Below are positions 7,301-15,603 of a stretch of 64,000 bases of DNA, piece by piece. Position numbers and translations under genes: made by a program. The DNA is from JACCYI01 sp963828075. Its GTDB lineage: Bacteria; Actinomycetota; Thermoleophilia; Solirubrobacterales; Solirubrobacteraceae. The stretch is taken from positions 3,348,001 through 3,412,000 of the forward strand of contig CAWHDH010000021.1 of assembly GCA_963828075.1 (NCBI GenBank). Reading direction: 5' to 3'. Position 1 is the stretch's first letter. Each line of letters starts with the position of its first letter. A model generated the notes under the pieces. It was not told where the DNA came from. It saw only the letters and a program-made list of their open reading frames with translations, and made no database searches.

Positions 7301-9619
7301 GTGCGAGTAGCCCTCCTCTCCCCGTATTCCTGGACCTATCCGGGTGGCGTCACGCGCCACATCGAGGCGCTGGCCACCGAGTTGCTGGCCGCCGGGCACC
7401 ATGTCCGCGTCTTCGCCCCCTTCGATCTCGACGATCGCAAGTCGCGCATCCTGCACCGCGGCGCACGCCCGCAGCCGCGTCCCGTCCCGGATTACCTCGT
7501 CCCGCTCGGCGGCACCATCGGCTACCAGAGCAACGGCTCGGTCTCGAACGTCTCGGGCACGCCGTACGCGATCTCGACGCTGCGGCGCGAGCTGCGAGTC
7601 GGCGCCTTCGACGTCGTCCACATCCACGAGCCGGTCGCGCCCATCGTCGGCTGGGACACGCTGACGTCCGCGCGGGCGCCGCTGGTCGGCACCTTCCACT
7701 GCTACTCGGAGTCGCTGCCACCGCACGCGCTCGCCACCTTCTTCGGCGCCCGCCGCAAGCTCAACCGGCTGCGGGTCCGGATCGCCGTCTCTGAGGCCGC
7801 GGCGTGGACCGGGCGGCGCTTCTACGGCGGCGAGTACCGGATCATCCCCAACGGCGTGACACTCGGCGAGCCGCCGGCCCCGCGGCTGCGGATGCCCGGC
7901 GAGCCGCTGCGGATCGCCTTCGTCGGCCAGGCGGTCGAGCGCAAGGGCCTGCCCGTCCTCCTGCGCGCCTTCGAGGCGCTGCGCGACCAGGTGCCCGCCA
8001 CGCTGACGCTGGTCGGCGTCGGGGCCGACGAGATCGCGCCGCTGGTCCACGACGGGCGGGGGATCGAGGCGCTCGGCCGGGTCGGCGACGACGCCAAGCG
8101 CGCCGCGCTCGAGGCCGCCGACGTCCTCGCCGCGCCCTCGCTGGGCGGCGAGTCCTTCGGGATGGTGCTCACCGAGGCCTTCGCGGCCGGCACCGGCGTC
8201 GTCGCGTCGGACATCGCGGGCTACCGCGACGTCGTCTCCCACGGCCGCGACGGCCTGCTCGTCGCGCGCGGGGACCCCACGGCGCTCGCCGAGACGCTGC
8301 ACGACCTGGCCGTCAACCCGCGCGCCACCGGCACGCTCGGCGCCGAGGCGGCCCGCAGCGCCGAGCGCTACGCGTGGCCCCGGGTGGCCGCCGAGGTCGC
8401 CGGCGCCTACGCGGACGCCGCCGCCATCCCGGATCCCGAGCCGGCCCTCACCCGCGCCGCGGTGCGCATCGGCGCGCTCCCGGCCGACGGCGGGCCGCGC
8501 CGGCCGGCGCGGCGGCTGCCGACGCTCGAGCCGGGGGTCGCCGGGCGCGCCTCCACGGGTCGGCGGCGGCGCCGCACCGCGCGCCGCGTCGGGATCGGCG
8601 TGGCCGCGGCCGGCGCGGTGGGGCTCTCCTACATCGCGCTGCGCCGCATCGGGATGGACTCGATCTGGCGCAGCCTGCTGGGCTCGAGCCCGACGTGGGT
8701 GCTCTTGGCGCTCGCGCTCATGTGCGGCTCGATGGTCCTGCGCGCCGTCGCCTGGTGGGCGATCCTGCGGGCCGCCGTCTCCGACGTGCGCCCCCGGATG
8801 GCCGACGCGTTGCAGGGCACCTTCATCGGCGTCCTGATGTCCGCCACGCTTCCCGCCCGCCTGGGGGAGCCGTCGCGTGCGCTCGTGGTCGCGCGCCGGC
8901 TCGGCCGCCCGCGCGAGCACTTACCCGTGGTGCTCGGCACGCTCGTCTCCCAGACGTTGCTCAACCTGCTCGCGCTGGTGATCCTCGGCGCGGTGATGTT
9001 CTCGACCGTCGGGTTGTTCGCGGGCCATCAGAAGGCGCTGGTCATCTACTCGGTGGCGCCGTTCGTGGTGCTGTGCGCGGTGCTCGGCGCGCCGGCGCTG
9101 CTGCGCTCCGGGTTGCCGTCGCGCTCCGCGCGCGTCGCCCGCTGGATCGGCGAGGCGCGGGCGGCGCTGATGCGCGTGCGCTCGGGGCTGCGCGTGTTCT
9201 CCCGCCCGCGCGAGGGCGCGGTCGCGGTCGTCTTCCAGCTCAGCGCCTGGGGCGTCCAGTGGCTCTCGTGCTACGTCCTGCTCGTCGCCCTCGGGCTCGA
9301 GAGCCGCGCCGGGATGGGCGCGGCCGCGGCGGTCCTGTTCGCCGTCAACGTCACCGCGGTCCTCCCGGTCACGCCCTCGAACCTCGGGGTCTTCCAGGCG
9401 GCCTGCGTGGCGGTGCTCTCGGGCGCGTACGGGATCGCCGCGGCCGACGCGCTGGGCTACGGCATCATCCTGCAGGCGGTCGAGATCGCCACCGCGGTTG
9501 TCATGGGCGCGCCCGCGCTGGTCAAGGAGGGCACGTCGTGGCGCGAGGTCCGCCTGCGGGCGATGCACTCGACGCCGGTCTCGCTGTCGCCGCGCCGCAC
9601 CGTGCTCGACACGGACTAG
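7301..9619 (+). CDS. GT4 glycosyltransferase fused to a flippase-like membrane domain
   Basis: A 772-residue two-part protein. Residues 1 to about 375 form a GT4 glycosyltransferase resembling phosphatidylinositol mannosyltransferases: SPYSWTYPGGVTRHIEAL, VVHIHEP, IPNGV, RIAFVGQAVERKGLPVLL and the donor-site segment GESFGMVLTEAFAAG. After a basic linker (about 400-440), residues 440-750 carry 7-8 hydrophobic segments of the lysylphosphatidylglycerol-synthase/UPF0104 membrane family, with the characteristic SATLPARLGEPSRA and VLPVTPSNLGVFQ motifs. The sugar is probably added to a membrane lipid and the product may be handled by the membrane half. The start is GTG at 7301. Confidence 0.85.
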   Translation: MRVALLSPYSWTYPGGVTRHIEALATELLAAGHHVRVFAPFDLDDRKSRILHRGARPQPRPVPDYLVPLGGTIGYQSNGSVSNVSGTPYAISTLRRELRVGAFDVVHIHEPVAPIVGWDTLTSARAPLVGTFHCYSESLPPHALATFFGARRKLNRLRVRIAVSEAAAWTGRRFYGGEYRIIPNGVTLGEPPAPRLRMPGEPLRIAFVGQAVERKGLPVLLRAFEALRDQVPATLTLVGVGADEIAPLVHDGRGIEALGRVGDDAKRAALEAADVLAAPSLGGESFGMVLTEAFAAGTGVVASDIAGYRDVVSHGRDGLLVARGDPTALAETLHDLAVNPRATGTLGAEAARSAERYAWPRVAAEVAGAYADAAAIPDPEPALTRAAVRIGALPADGGPRRPARRLPTLEPGVAGRASTGRRRRRTARRVGIGVAAAGAVGLSYIALRRIGMDSIWRSLLGSSPTWVLLALALMCGSMVLRAVAWWAILRAAVSDVRPRMADALQGTFIGVLMSATLPARLGEPSRALVVARRLGRPREHLPVVLGTLVSQTLLNLLALVILGAVMFSTVGLFAGHQKALVIYSVAPFVVLCAVLGAPALLRSGLPSRSARVARWIGEARAALMRVRSGLRVFSRPREGAVAVVFQLSAWGVQWLSCYVLLVALGLESRAGMGAAAAVLFAVNVTAVLPVTPSNLGVFQAACVAVLSGAYGIAAADALGYGIILQAVEIATAVVMGAPALVKEGTSWREVRLRAMHSTPVSLSPRRTVLDTD

Positions 9620-10430
9620 GCGCCTGCGGCGGCGATGTTGGCCGCGGTGTCGAGCATGCGGCGCAGCGCGATCACCTTGGCGTCCTCGCCGAACGTCAAC
9701 AGATGCACCACGACCTCGTCGATCCGGTTGCCGTTGGGCAGAGCGGCGACGAGGCGGACCACGGCGCGAGGCGGTCGAACCCGGGCAGGCGGGCCGCCTC
9801 GAGCGTGAGCTCGGTGACGTGCGTCGAGTGGCCGATGAGATGGAAGCCCTTGAGGTCGGCGAACGTCGCGAGGGCGTGGCACGGGCGCTCGAGATCGGCG
9901 GTTGAGAGCCACAGGACGGGGGCGGGCTCGGCGGCGCGGACGGCGTCGACGAGATCCTCGGCGGCCTCGATCGGCGCGACGATCTCCTCGGCGGCGACGA
10001 GGAACACGTCGCACAGCGACGGGTCCAGATGGCCGCCGGCGCGCCGGCCGATCTCGGCCCGGGCCGCGCCCAGACCGCCCACGGCGTGGGCGATCGCCGC
10101 CTGCTCGGCGACGCCCACGATGCGCGCGATCGGGTGCACCGCCTCGCCGGCGCGCCCACCGGGCATCCCGCGCCCGTCCCAGCGCTCGAACACGATGTCG
10201 TCGCCGAATAGCGCGGCGTTCTCGCTCGCGTGCCCGCACCCGATCGCGCGCAGTAGTGACGCCAGGAACGCCGCACGGTGGTCGGGCGGGTCGAGGTCCA
10301 GCGCTCGCGCGAGCCCGTCGGCGACGAGGCACGCCCGCAGCCCGCGCTCGAACGGCAGGCCGGTCGCGAGGTCGGTGGTCAGCGAGAGCGCCGAGAAGAC
10401 GTCGACCAGCCGGGCGCGTTCGGCGACCAC
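9616..10430 (-). pseudogene. Chimeric remnant: HD-type protein 5' part joined out of frame to a SnoaL-like 3' end
   Basis: From GTG 10430 the frame encodes an HD-type protein: FSALSLTTDLATGLPFERG, then WDGRGMPGG, then the opening of an HD-GYP domain (ATFADLKGFHLIGHSTHVTELT). Around 9770 homology stops and the frame ends at 9696 in unrelated sequence. In the next frame the bases up to the stop at 9616 encode VVVHLLTFGEDAKVIALRRM and then LDTAANIAA, which looks like the C-terminus of a SnoaL-like or NTF2-like protein. The simplest reading is a deletion that joined two genes out of frame. The stop codon shares CTAG with the convergent glycosyltransferase gene. The SnoaL assignment is tentative. 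Confidence 0.45.
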
Positions 10431-10443
10431 GCCGGTCGGTCCG

Positions 10444-11397
10444 CTATCGCGGGGCGGTCAGGCGCCGGCAGAGCTCGTCGATCGTCGCGTCCTCGCGCGC
10501 GACGAGCGCCTCGCCCTCCTCGCGCAGGTGGACCAGGTTGCCCGGGCTCGCGTCGTCCAGGTTGTCGGAGGCGCGCCGCAGCTCCGTCTGCAGCCGGACG
10601 TAGTCGCCGTCGGGGAGAAGCTGCCCGACCTCGAACTCGATCGTGTCGGCGACGCCGTCGAACACCACGTCGATGATCGGGCGAGCCCACTGGATCTGGC
10701 CCCAGCCGCGCGCGTCGGCATACCGGATGGGACGGCTCAGTTGGCCCGTCCCGAGTGACAGCAGCAGCTCGATGTCGCCGCCGCGCGCGACGTCGGCGTA
10801 GGCGCACATCGCCGGGTTGACCGCGTAGACGCCGCCGTCGACCAGCGGATACGGACCGCCGCCGTCGGCCGCGGTGACGTTCGACGGCTCGAAGTAGGTC
10901 GGCGCCGCCGAGGTCGACCGCGCGACGTCCACCAGCGAGAAGTCGTAGCCCGGATCGTTGCGCGCGCGTCCGGTGCGGAAGAAGAACGCCTCCCGGAGGT
11001 GGAGCTCGTAGGCGGTCACGAGGATCGGCACCAGCGTGTCCTTCAGGCGTGCGTCGCCGAGGTACCGGGTGAGGGCGTCGACGAGGCCGTCGTCGTCGTA
11101 GCGCTCGTCGATGAAGCCGCCGATCGAGATGATCTCCTTGAGCAGGGAGCGGTGGAAGATCTTCGGGCCCTCGGTCTCGTACAAAGCCGGCAGCTCGGCG
11201 GCGCGGTAGCGCGGGACGGCCGCGTTCTCGGCCGAGGGCACGGTCAGGGCGCAGGCGAGGATCCCGCCGGTCGACGTGCCGGCGATCAGGTCGAACAGCT
11301 CAGAGATCGGCCGGCCGGTCCGCTGCTCGATCTCCGCCAGCACGATGGCGGGGATCAGTCCGCGGATGCCGCCGCCGTCGATGGCGAGGATGCGCAT
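10444..11397 (-). CDS. Patatin-like phospholipase
   Basis: A 317-residue patatin-fold hydrolase with all key parts: oxyanion glycines in DGGGIRG (7-13), nucleophile Ser42 in GTSTGG, and the dyad aspartate in PLVDGG. Such enzymes cleave acyl chains from membrane lipids or lipid droplets. No signal peptide is seen, so it should be cytoplasmic or membrane-associated. An ATG at 11397 opens the gene directly with the MRILAIDGGG motif. A decayed HD-type gene follows 13 bp downstream on the same strand. Confidence 0.88.
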   Translation of the reverse strand: MRILAIDGGGIRGLIPAIVLAEIEQRTGRPISELFDLIAGTSTGGILACALTVPSAENAAVPRYRAAELPALYETEGPKIFHRSLLKEIISIGGFIDERYDDDGLVDALTRYLGDARLKDTLVPILVTAYELHLREAFFFRTGRARNDPGYDFSLVDVARSTSAAPTYFEPSNVTAADGGGPYPLVDGGVYAVNPAMCAYADVARGGDIELLLSLGTGQLSRPIRYADARGWGQIQWARPIIDVVFDGVADTIEFEVGQLLPDGDYVRLQTELRRASDNLDDASPGNLVHLREEGEALVAREDATIDELCRRLTAPR

Positions 11398-11501
11398 GGC
11401 GCAACCCTATGCCGGTGGTGGTGCAGTTCGCTAGGGCGCGTTTCGGCGTGCGCTTCGTGAACTGCATCGGTGACTGAAGCGGGTCGGGGCGGGGGCGGCA
11501 G

Positions 11502-11616
11502 GGTGCACAACCCGACAATGGAGACCGTTCGCCAATCGAATGTCGGATCGAGCACCTCCTGCGTGCTCAACCCGACGATGGATGCGGAGGAGGCGCCGGA
11601 TGTCGTGGTGTGCACC
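11502..11616. repeat. Two tandem 55-bp imperfect palindromes, 60-bp period
   Basis: The 292-bp gap between the patatin and reductase genes holds two units, 11502-11556 and 11562-11616. Each is an imperfect inverted repeat whose arms resemble GGTGCACAACCCGACAATGG. The left arms at 11503 and 11563 agree at 18 of 20 positions, and each unit ends in the arm's inverse (TGTCGG...GCACC). The order is thus plus-minus-plus-minus. Short open frames across it repeat HNPTM/LNPTM and IVGL and are by-products. It resembles a REP/BIME-type element or a double operator. Confidence 0.7.
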
Positions 11617-11689
11617 CTCGCCACCTCCCAATCCACCACCTTCCTCACCTGACGCGGTTCGCCTCACAGCATGCGACGGTCGGGAGGAG

Positions 11690-12241
11690 CTACACCAGCG
11701 AGAACTCCTCCGCGTGCGAGTGCAGCCCGCCGACGACCTCCGCCAGCGCGCGCTCGTGCTGCCCGTCGGCGAGCCGCCCGCCGGCTGACCAGGCGTCGTG
11801 CACCATCGGCAGCGCCAGCTCCACCTCGACCACGCGGGCGCCGATCGTCGCCAGCACCTTGCGCAGCTCGGCCTGCGCCCAGACGGCGCCGAACAGTCCG
11901 GTGCTGGCGCCGATGACCGCGACCGGCTTGTTGCGCAGGACGGTCGTCGCGTGCGGTCGCGACGCCCAGTCCAGGGCGTTCTTGAGGTGCCCTGGGATCG
12001 AGCCGTTGTACTCGGGCGTGGCGATCAGCACGGCGTCCGCCGCCGCGATCGCCTCGCGCAGGTCCTGCACCGCGGGCGGCGCCGGGTCGCGATCGGCATC
12101 CTCGTCGTAGGGCGGGACGGCCCGCAGGCCGTCCCACACCTCGAGCGTGACGCCTGCGGGCAGGTGCTCGGCGGCGGCGTATAGCAGGCGCGTGTTGTGC
12201 GAGCCGGAGCGCAGGCTCCCGGAGAGGCCGAGCACCCGCAT
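11690..12241 (-). CDS. NAD(P)H-dependent FMN reductase / quinone reductase
   Basis: A 183-residue flavodoxin-fold reductase. The FMN-phosphate loop GLSGSLRSGSHNTRLL starts at residue 5, and TPEYNGSIPGHLKNALDW is the signature of the NADPH-dependent FMN reductase/chromate reductase family. It reduces FMN, quinones or similar acceptors. The ATG lies 2 bp after the yceI-like stop, so the pair is probably translated from one message under the divergent TetR regulator. Confidence 0.88.
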   Translation of the reverse strand: MRVLGLSGSLRSGSHNTRLLYAAAEHLPAGVTLEVWDGLRAVPPYDEDADRDPAPPAVQDLREAIAAADAVLIATPEYNGSIPGHLKNALDWASRPHATTVLRNKPVAVIGASTGLFGAVWAQAELRKVLATIGARVVEVELALPMVHDAWSAGGRLADGQHERALAEVVGGLHSHAEEFSLV

Positions 12242-12243
12242 GG

Positions 12244-12789
12244 CTAGGACTCCTCGCGGATCAGCTCGAGGGCGACCTCGAGCGTCACCGGGTAGTCGAC
12301 TGCCAGGCCGCCGCCCGGCAACTGGGCCTGCCAGGCGAGCGCGAAGTCGCGGCGGTCGATCTCGGCGGAGAGCTCGAGCGCGAAGCGCGTGCGGCCGTAC
12401 GGATCGTCGGCCGGATCGCTGGCGCGGCCGCTGGCGACGACGCTCCGCGTGATGCCCCTGATGGTCAGATCGCCCTCGACGCGCAGCCCATCGCCCTCGA
12501 CACCGATCGCGGTCGACTCGAAGCGCAGCTCCGGATGACGTTCCGCGTCGAAGAAGTCCTCGGCCAGCACGTGGCCACGGAAGTCGGGCTGCGTGATGGA
12601 GATCGACTCGACCCCGACGACGCCGGTCACGCGCGCGGTCTCGCCATCGCCGGTGAACGCGCCGCGCACGTCGGTGAAGCCGGCGCGGAAGGTCGAGACG
12701 CCCAGGTGCCGGACGCGGAACGCAGCGCTCGAGTGGACGGGATCGACCGACCAGGTGCCGGTCGGGAGCTGCTGGGTCAGGACGGTCAT
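12244..12789 (-). CDS. YceI family protein
   Basis: A 181-residue YceI-like lipocalin-type beta-barrel. It shows the family layout GTWSVDPVHSSAAFRVRHLG, ITQPDFRGHVLAEDFFDAERHPELRF and GDLTIRGITR. Family members bind isoprenoid or amphiphilic molecules. No signal peptide is evident, so unlike E. coli YceI this one is probably cytoplasmic. GAGGAGG lies 4 bases before the ATG at 12789, which fixes the start over a longer open frame. It is divergent from a TetR gene and coupled to a quinone reductase, suggesting a small stress- or lipophile-responsive unit. Confidence 0.88.
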   Translation of the reverse strand: MTVLTQQLPTGTWSVDPVHSSAAFRVRHLGVSTFRAGFTDVRGAFTGDGETARVTGVVGVESISITQPDFRGHVLAEDFFDAERHPELRFESTAIGVEGDGLRVEGDLTIRGITRSVVASGRASDPADDPYGRTRFALELSAEIDRRDFALAWQAQLPGGGLAVDYPVTLEVALELIREES

Positions 12790-12810
12790 GGCGCCTCCTC
12801 GGGCGGTAAG

Positions 12811-12853
12811 CGGACTGAGGTTCGGTTTATAGCACAACCGGACTGTGGTCCGG
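12811..12853. promoter_or_regulatory. Paired operator-like sites between yceI and tetR
   Basis: CCGGAC-TGTG-GTCCGG (12838-12853) is a perfect 6+6 palindrome. A second copy, CGGACTGAGGTTCGG (12811-12825), differs from its inner 15 bp at two positions and sits 28 bp away. They fill the 80-bp gap between the divergent starts and are likely sites for the adjacent TetR protein. Confidence 0.6.
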
Positions 12854-12869
12854 ATGGCAGAATGCAGCC

Positions 12870-13466
12870 GTGGATCTCCCGGTCGTCAACACCGAGCCCC
12901 TTGAGCGCGCCGACGCGCAGCGCAACCGCAAGCGGATCATCTGCGCCGCGGAGCGCCTCGTCGCCGAGCACGGCGTCGGCGCGGTCTCGCTCGACCGGAT
13001 AGCCGACGAGGCGGGCGTCGGCAAGGGAACGGTGTTCCGTCGCTTCGGCGACCGCAACGGTCTGCTCCACACGCTGCTCTCCGACCGCGAGGCCGCGTTC
13101 CAGGAGGCGCTGATCCGCGGCGAGCCACCGCTGGGACCAGGTGCCCCGGCCGCCGAGCGGCTCCTCGCGTTCGGCCCGGCCTACCTGCGGTTCGTGGCCG
13201 ACAACGCCGACCTGCTTTCAGAGATCGAGGCCGGCAGGAAGGCATCGCGCCACAGCAGCGCGCCCTACGGGGTCCTGCGCGCACACCTGCGGAGCGTGGT
13301 CGCCGACGCGTCGCCGGCGGTCGACGCCGACTACCTCGCCGACGCGCTCCTGGCTCCGCTCGCCGCCAATCTGGTCCTGCACCAGCTCCGCGACCGTGGC
13401 ATGACGCCCGAGCGCCTGGCCGCCGGCTGGCAGGCGCTCGCGGCCGGCCTGCTGGAGGAGCGATGA
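12870..13466 (+). CDS. TetR family transcriptional regulator
   Basis: A 198-residue TetR-type repressor. The helix-turn-helix lies at about residues 20-65 (RIICAAERLVAEHGVGAVSL then IADEAGVGKGTVFRRFGDR). The rest is an all-helical ligand domain with no recognised specificity. The start is GTG at 12870. It is divergent from yceI and a quinone reductase across two operator-like palindromes, so it probably represses both itself and that pair. The stop overlaps the next gene as ATGA. Confidence 0.92.
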   Translation: MDLPVVNTEPLERADAQRNRKRIICAAERLVAEHGVGAVSLDRIADEAGVGKGTVFRRFGDRNGLLHTLLSDREAAFQEALIRGEPPLGPGAPAAERLLAFGPAYLRFVADNADLLSEIEAGRKASRHSSAPYGVLRAHLRSVVADASPAVDADYLADALLAPLAANLVLHQLRDRGMTPERLAAGWQALAAGLLEER

Positions 13467-13879
13467 CCGAGCCCGCCGCCGTCTCCGGCTTTCAGATCGC
13501 CGCCGCCGGCGCCGCGGTGCTGTTCAACGTCGCGCTAATCGTGACGTATTGGCCATCGCCGGCCGTCCTCGTCGTGATGCTGCTCCTCGCGGCGGTGGCG
13601 GTCGCGCCGCTGCTCGCCCGCGACCGGCCGCGGTCGTTTGCGAGGCGCGCGACGTTCGGCGCCGTGTTCTACGTCTTCGTCGCCATCTTCGGCCTGCTCG
13701 CCGGCGGCGTGATCTACGCACCGGCTTCGCTGCTGCTCGCCGCCGCGGCCGTGGCTCCGCGGCGCCTGGCACACCCGTCGGCGGGCGCACGGGCGCGCCA
13801 GGGGGTGGCGACGCTCGTGGCGGTGGCGCTCATGGCCGCGGCCGCGGCGCTCATCTGGGGCCCGGCCCCGACCTTCTGA
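13463..13879 (+). CDS. Small integral membrane protein, function unknown
   Basis: A 138-residue protein with four hydrophobic segments (about 10-30, 35-50, 70-95 and 115-133) and basic loops. I do not recognise a family. It overlaps the TetR stop by four bases (ATGA), so it is translated with the regulator and may belong to the same response. An imperfect hairpin follows at 13884. Confidence 0.7.
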   Translation: MTEPAAVSGFQIAAAGAAVLFNVALIVTYWPSPAVLVVMLLLAAVAVAPLLARDRPRSFARRATFGAVFYVFVAIFGLLAGGVIYAPASLLLAAAAVAPRRLAHPSAGARARQGVATLVAVALMAAAAALIWGPAPTF

Positions 13880-13883
13880 GCCT

Positions 13884-13940
13884 GGATCTCCGATGATCCG
13901 TGCCTGCGGCGGCGAGGCGCCGCGGGTATCGGTGAGATCC
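13884..13940. terminator. Long imperfect stem-loop between convergent genes
   Basis: Nested arms GGATCT/AGATCC, CGAT/ATCG and GCGGCG/CGCCGC form a broken stem 4 bp after the membrane-protein stop, pointing also toward the convergent MarR gene. It is a probable bidirectional terminator without a T-run. Confidence 0.45.
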
Positions 13941-14034
13941 GGGCTCGAGCCTCGAGCAGGGTCACGATCCGGTCGAGCGTGGCCTCGGCGTGCCGCATGG
14001 GCTCGATGGGGACCGCGTTCGCGATCTCGCGGGC

Positions 14035-14394
14035 CTATGTGCGGTGCGCGCGCTCGATGACGCGCAGCGAGCGCCGGCCCGTAGCGGTGAGCGTAAGCAG
14101 CCTGGCCCGCTTGTCCGCGGGATTGTCGACGTACTCGGCGATCCCGTCGGCCACGAGCAGGTCGGCGGTGCGCTGGACGCTCTGACGGCGGAGCCCCATC
14201 TGACGGGCGACGGCCGCGACGGTGAGCGACTCGTGATCGACGACGCCCATCACCTGCCACCGGGCGCTGGTCTGACCGACGGGTGCGGCCATGCGATCCC
14301 CGGCCGCGAGGAGCAGGCCGTTGAGCCTGAAGACGAGGAGTGCGAGGCGCGTGAACACCGCCTCGGGGTCGGGATCGGGTCGGGCGTCGTCCAC
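14035..14394 (-). CDS. MarR family regulator, truncated by an in-frame TAG
   Basis: A 119-residue MarR-type winged-helix protein. The DNA-binding core is present (VGQTSARWQVMGVV, LTVAAVARQMGLRRQSVQRT, VDNPADKRARLLTLTATG). It stops at TAG (14035-14037) after ERAHRT, but the same frame continues with AREIANAVPIEPMRHAEA and TLDRIVTLLEA, which reads as the C-terminal dimerisation helices of a normal MarR of about 148 residues. A TGG-to-TAG change would explain this. The start is GTG 14394; the longer frame upstream is antisense to a VOC remnant. It may be non-functional or unable to dimerise. Confidence 0.65.
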   Translation of the reverse strand: MDDARPDPDPEAVFTRLALLVFRLNGLLLAAGDRMAAPVGQTSARWQVMGVVDHESLTVAAVARQMGLRRQSVQRTADLLVADGIAEYVDNPADKRARLLTLTATGRRSLRVIERAHRT

Positions 14395-14422
14395 CGGGTT
14401 GCGCCCGATCGGCGAGGGCAAG

Positions 14423-14666
14423 AAGAACTTCGACGTCCTGTTCGACGACGACGATCTCGTCCTCACGCTGATCGGCGTCGGTCGCTCGGGGGAGGTCAGC
14501 TACCCCAAGACGTTCCACATCGGCTTCATCCAGCCGAGCGAGGCCGACGTCGACGAGGTCAACCGGCGCCTGCGCGAGGACGGCTTCGACGTCGAGCCGG
14601 CAGCACGGCGCCTGGACGTTCTACTTCACCGCGCCGGGCGGCTTCGAGATCGAGGTCCTCAGCTGA
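14423..14666 (+). pseudogene. VOC/glyoxalase-family remnant with a frameshift
   Basis: Plus-strand bases encode DLVLTLIGVGRSGEVSYPKT, then FHIGFIQPSEADVDEVNRRL and EDGFDVEP. At about 14600 the frame shifts by one base and continues as HGAWTFYFTAPGGFEIEVLS with a TGA at 14664-14666. Together these form the C-terminal half to two-thirds of a vicinal-oxygen-chelate protein. The N-terminal half is missing: left of 14423 the sequence belongs to the 5' end of the opposing MarR gene. The region 14395-14732 holds nothing else recognisable. Confidence 0.65.
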
Positions 14667-14732
14667 GTTGGGTCTCCGTGAGATAGTCGGCGTTCGTCAG
14701 GCGTCCCCATCCCACGCTTCAAGGAGGAAGTC

Positions 14733-15599
14733 ATGCGGTCCAGCCTCAAGCCGCGCTCGATCTACGACGTCTTTGCCGTGATCGGATGCCTCGCGGCACT
14801 GACCACCGGCACCGCCTATGCCGCGGACACGGTGTTCTCGGCCGACATCGTCGACGGCGAGGTGAAGAACGCCGACATCGGCGGCCAGCAGGTCACGTCG
14901 GGCAAGATCGCTCCCGGCGCCGTCTACCTCACCGACCTCCATGAGGACGCTGTCGACGGCTCCAAGGTCGTCGATGGCTCGATCGCGAATCTCGACCTCG
15001 CCGCCGGCGCGGTCAACAGCGCGAGCGTGCTCGACAGCTCGCTCACCTTCAACGACCTCGGGTCCTCCTCCGTCCAGAGCTCGGAGATCGCCAGCGACGC
15101 CGTCGGGGCCACCGAGATCGCCGACAACTCGATCGACGGCGGCGAGATCGTCGACTCCTCGATCGGCAACGCCGAGATCGCCACCGGCGCCGTCTCGAAC
15201 TCCAAGCTCGGGGACGGCTCGGTCACCAACGCCAAGCTCGGCAACGGCTCGGTCAACAACGCCAAACTCGGCACCAGCGCGGTCAACAGCGCAAAGGTGG
15301 CCAGCAACTCGCTGACCACCGCGGACATCGCCGGCACCGACATCAATCCCGGGATCATCTCGCTCGGCTCCGGCGAGGTCGCCAACGGCCGCTGTGAGGA
15401 CTTCTCGATCGGCGTCGGCGGAGCCAAGACCGGCGAAGGGGTGATCGTGACGCTCAAGGCGGCGGTGCCGCAGGGCATCCTCCTCTACGGCACGCGCGTC
15501 CCCACCGACGGCACGGTCACGTTGAAGATCTGCAACCTCTCCGGCGGGACCATGCCCGCGCTCACCAACCTCCCGATCCGGGTGATCACCTTCGGCTAG
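14733..15599 (+). CDS. Secreted repeat-rich protein
   Basis: A 288-residue exported protein. A signal peptide (IGCLAALTTGTAYAAD, cleavage near residue 32) is followed by about 170 residues of short repeats of the type NAKLGxGSV, DGSxxNAxI and SSxIGNAEIATGA, which should fold as a stacked beta structure. The C-terminal 80 residues are a non-repeat beta-rich domain with two cysteines (GRCEDFSIG, LKICNLSG). A good ribosome-binding site (AAGGAGGAAGTC) precedes the ATG. Such proteins are abundant in Solirubrobacterales; their role is unknown, probably cell surface. Confidence 0.8.
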   Translation: MRSSLKPRSIYDVFAVIGCLAALTTGTAYAADTVFSADIVDGEVKNADIGGQQVTSGKIAPGAVYLTDLHEDAVDGSKVVDGSIANLDLAAGAVNSASVLDSSLTFNDLGSSSVQSSEIASDAVGATEIADNSIDGGEIVDSSIGNAEIATGAVSNSKLGDGSVTNAKLGNGSVNNAKLGTSAVNSAKVASNSLTTADIAGTDINPGIISLGSGEVANGRCEDFSIGVGGAKTGEGVIVTLKAAVPQGILLYGTRVPTDGTVTLKICNLSGGTMPALTNLPIRVITFG

Positions 15600-15603
15600 G
15601 CGC

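Noticed and set aside
11355..11652. Short frames with repeated IVGL and NPTM words
   Set aside because: The peptide repeats are translations of the palindromic DNA units, not conserved protein.
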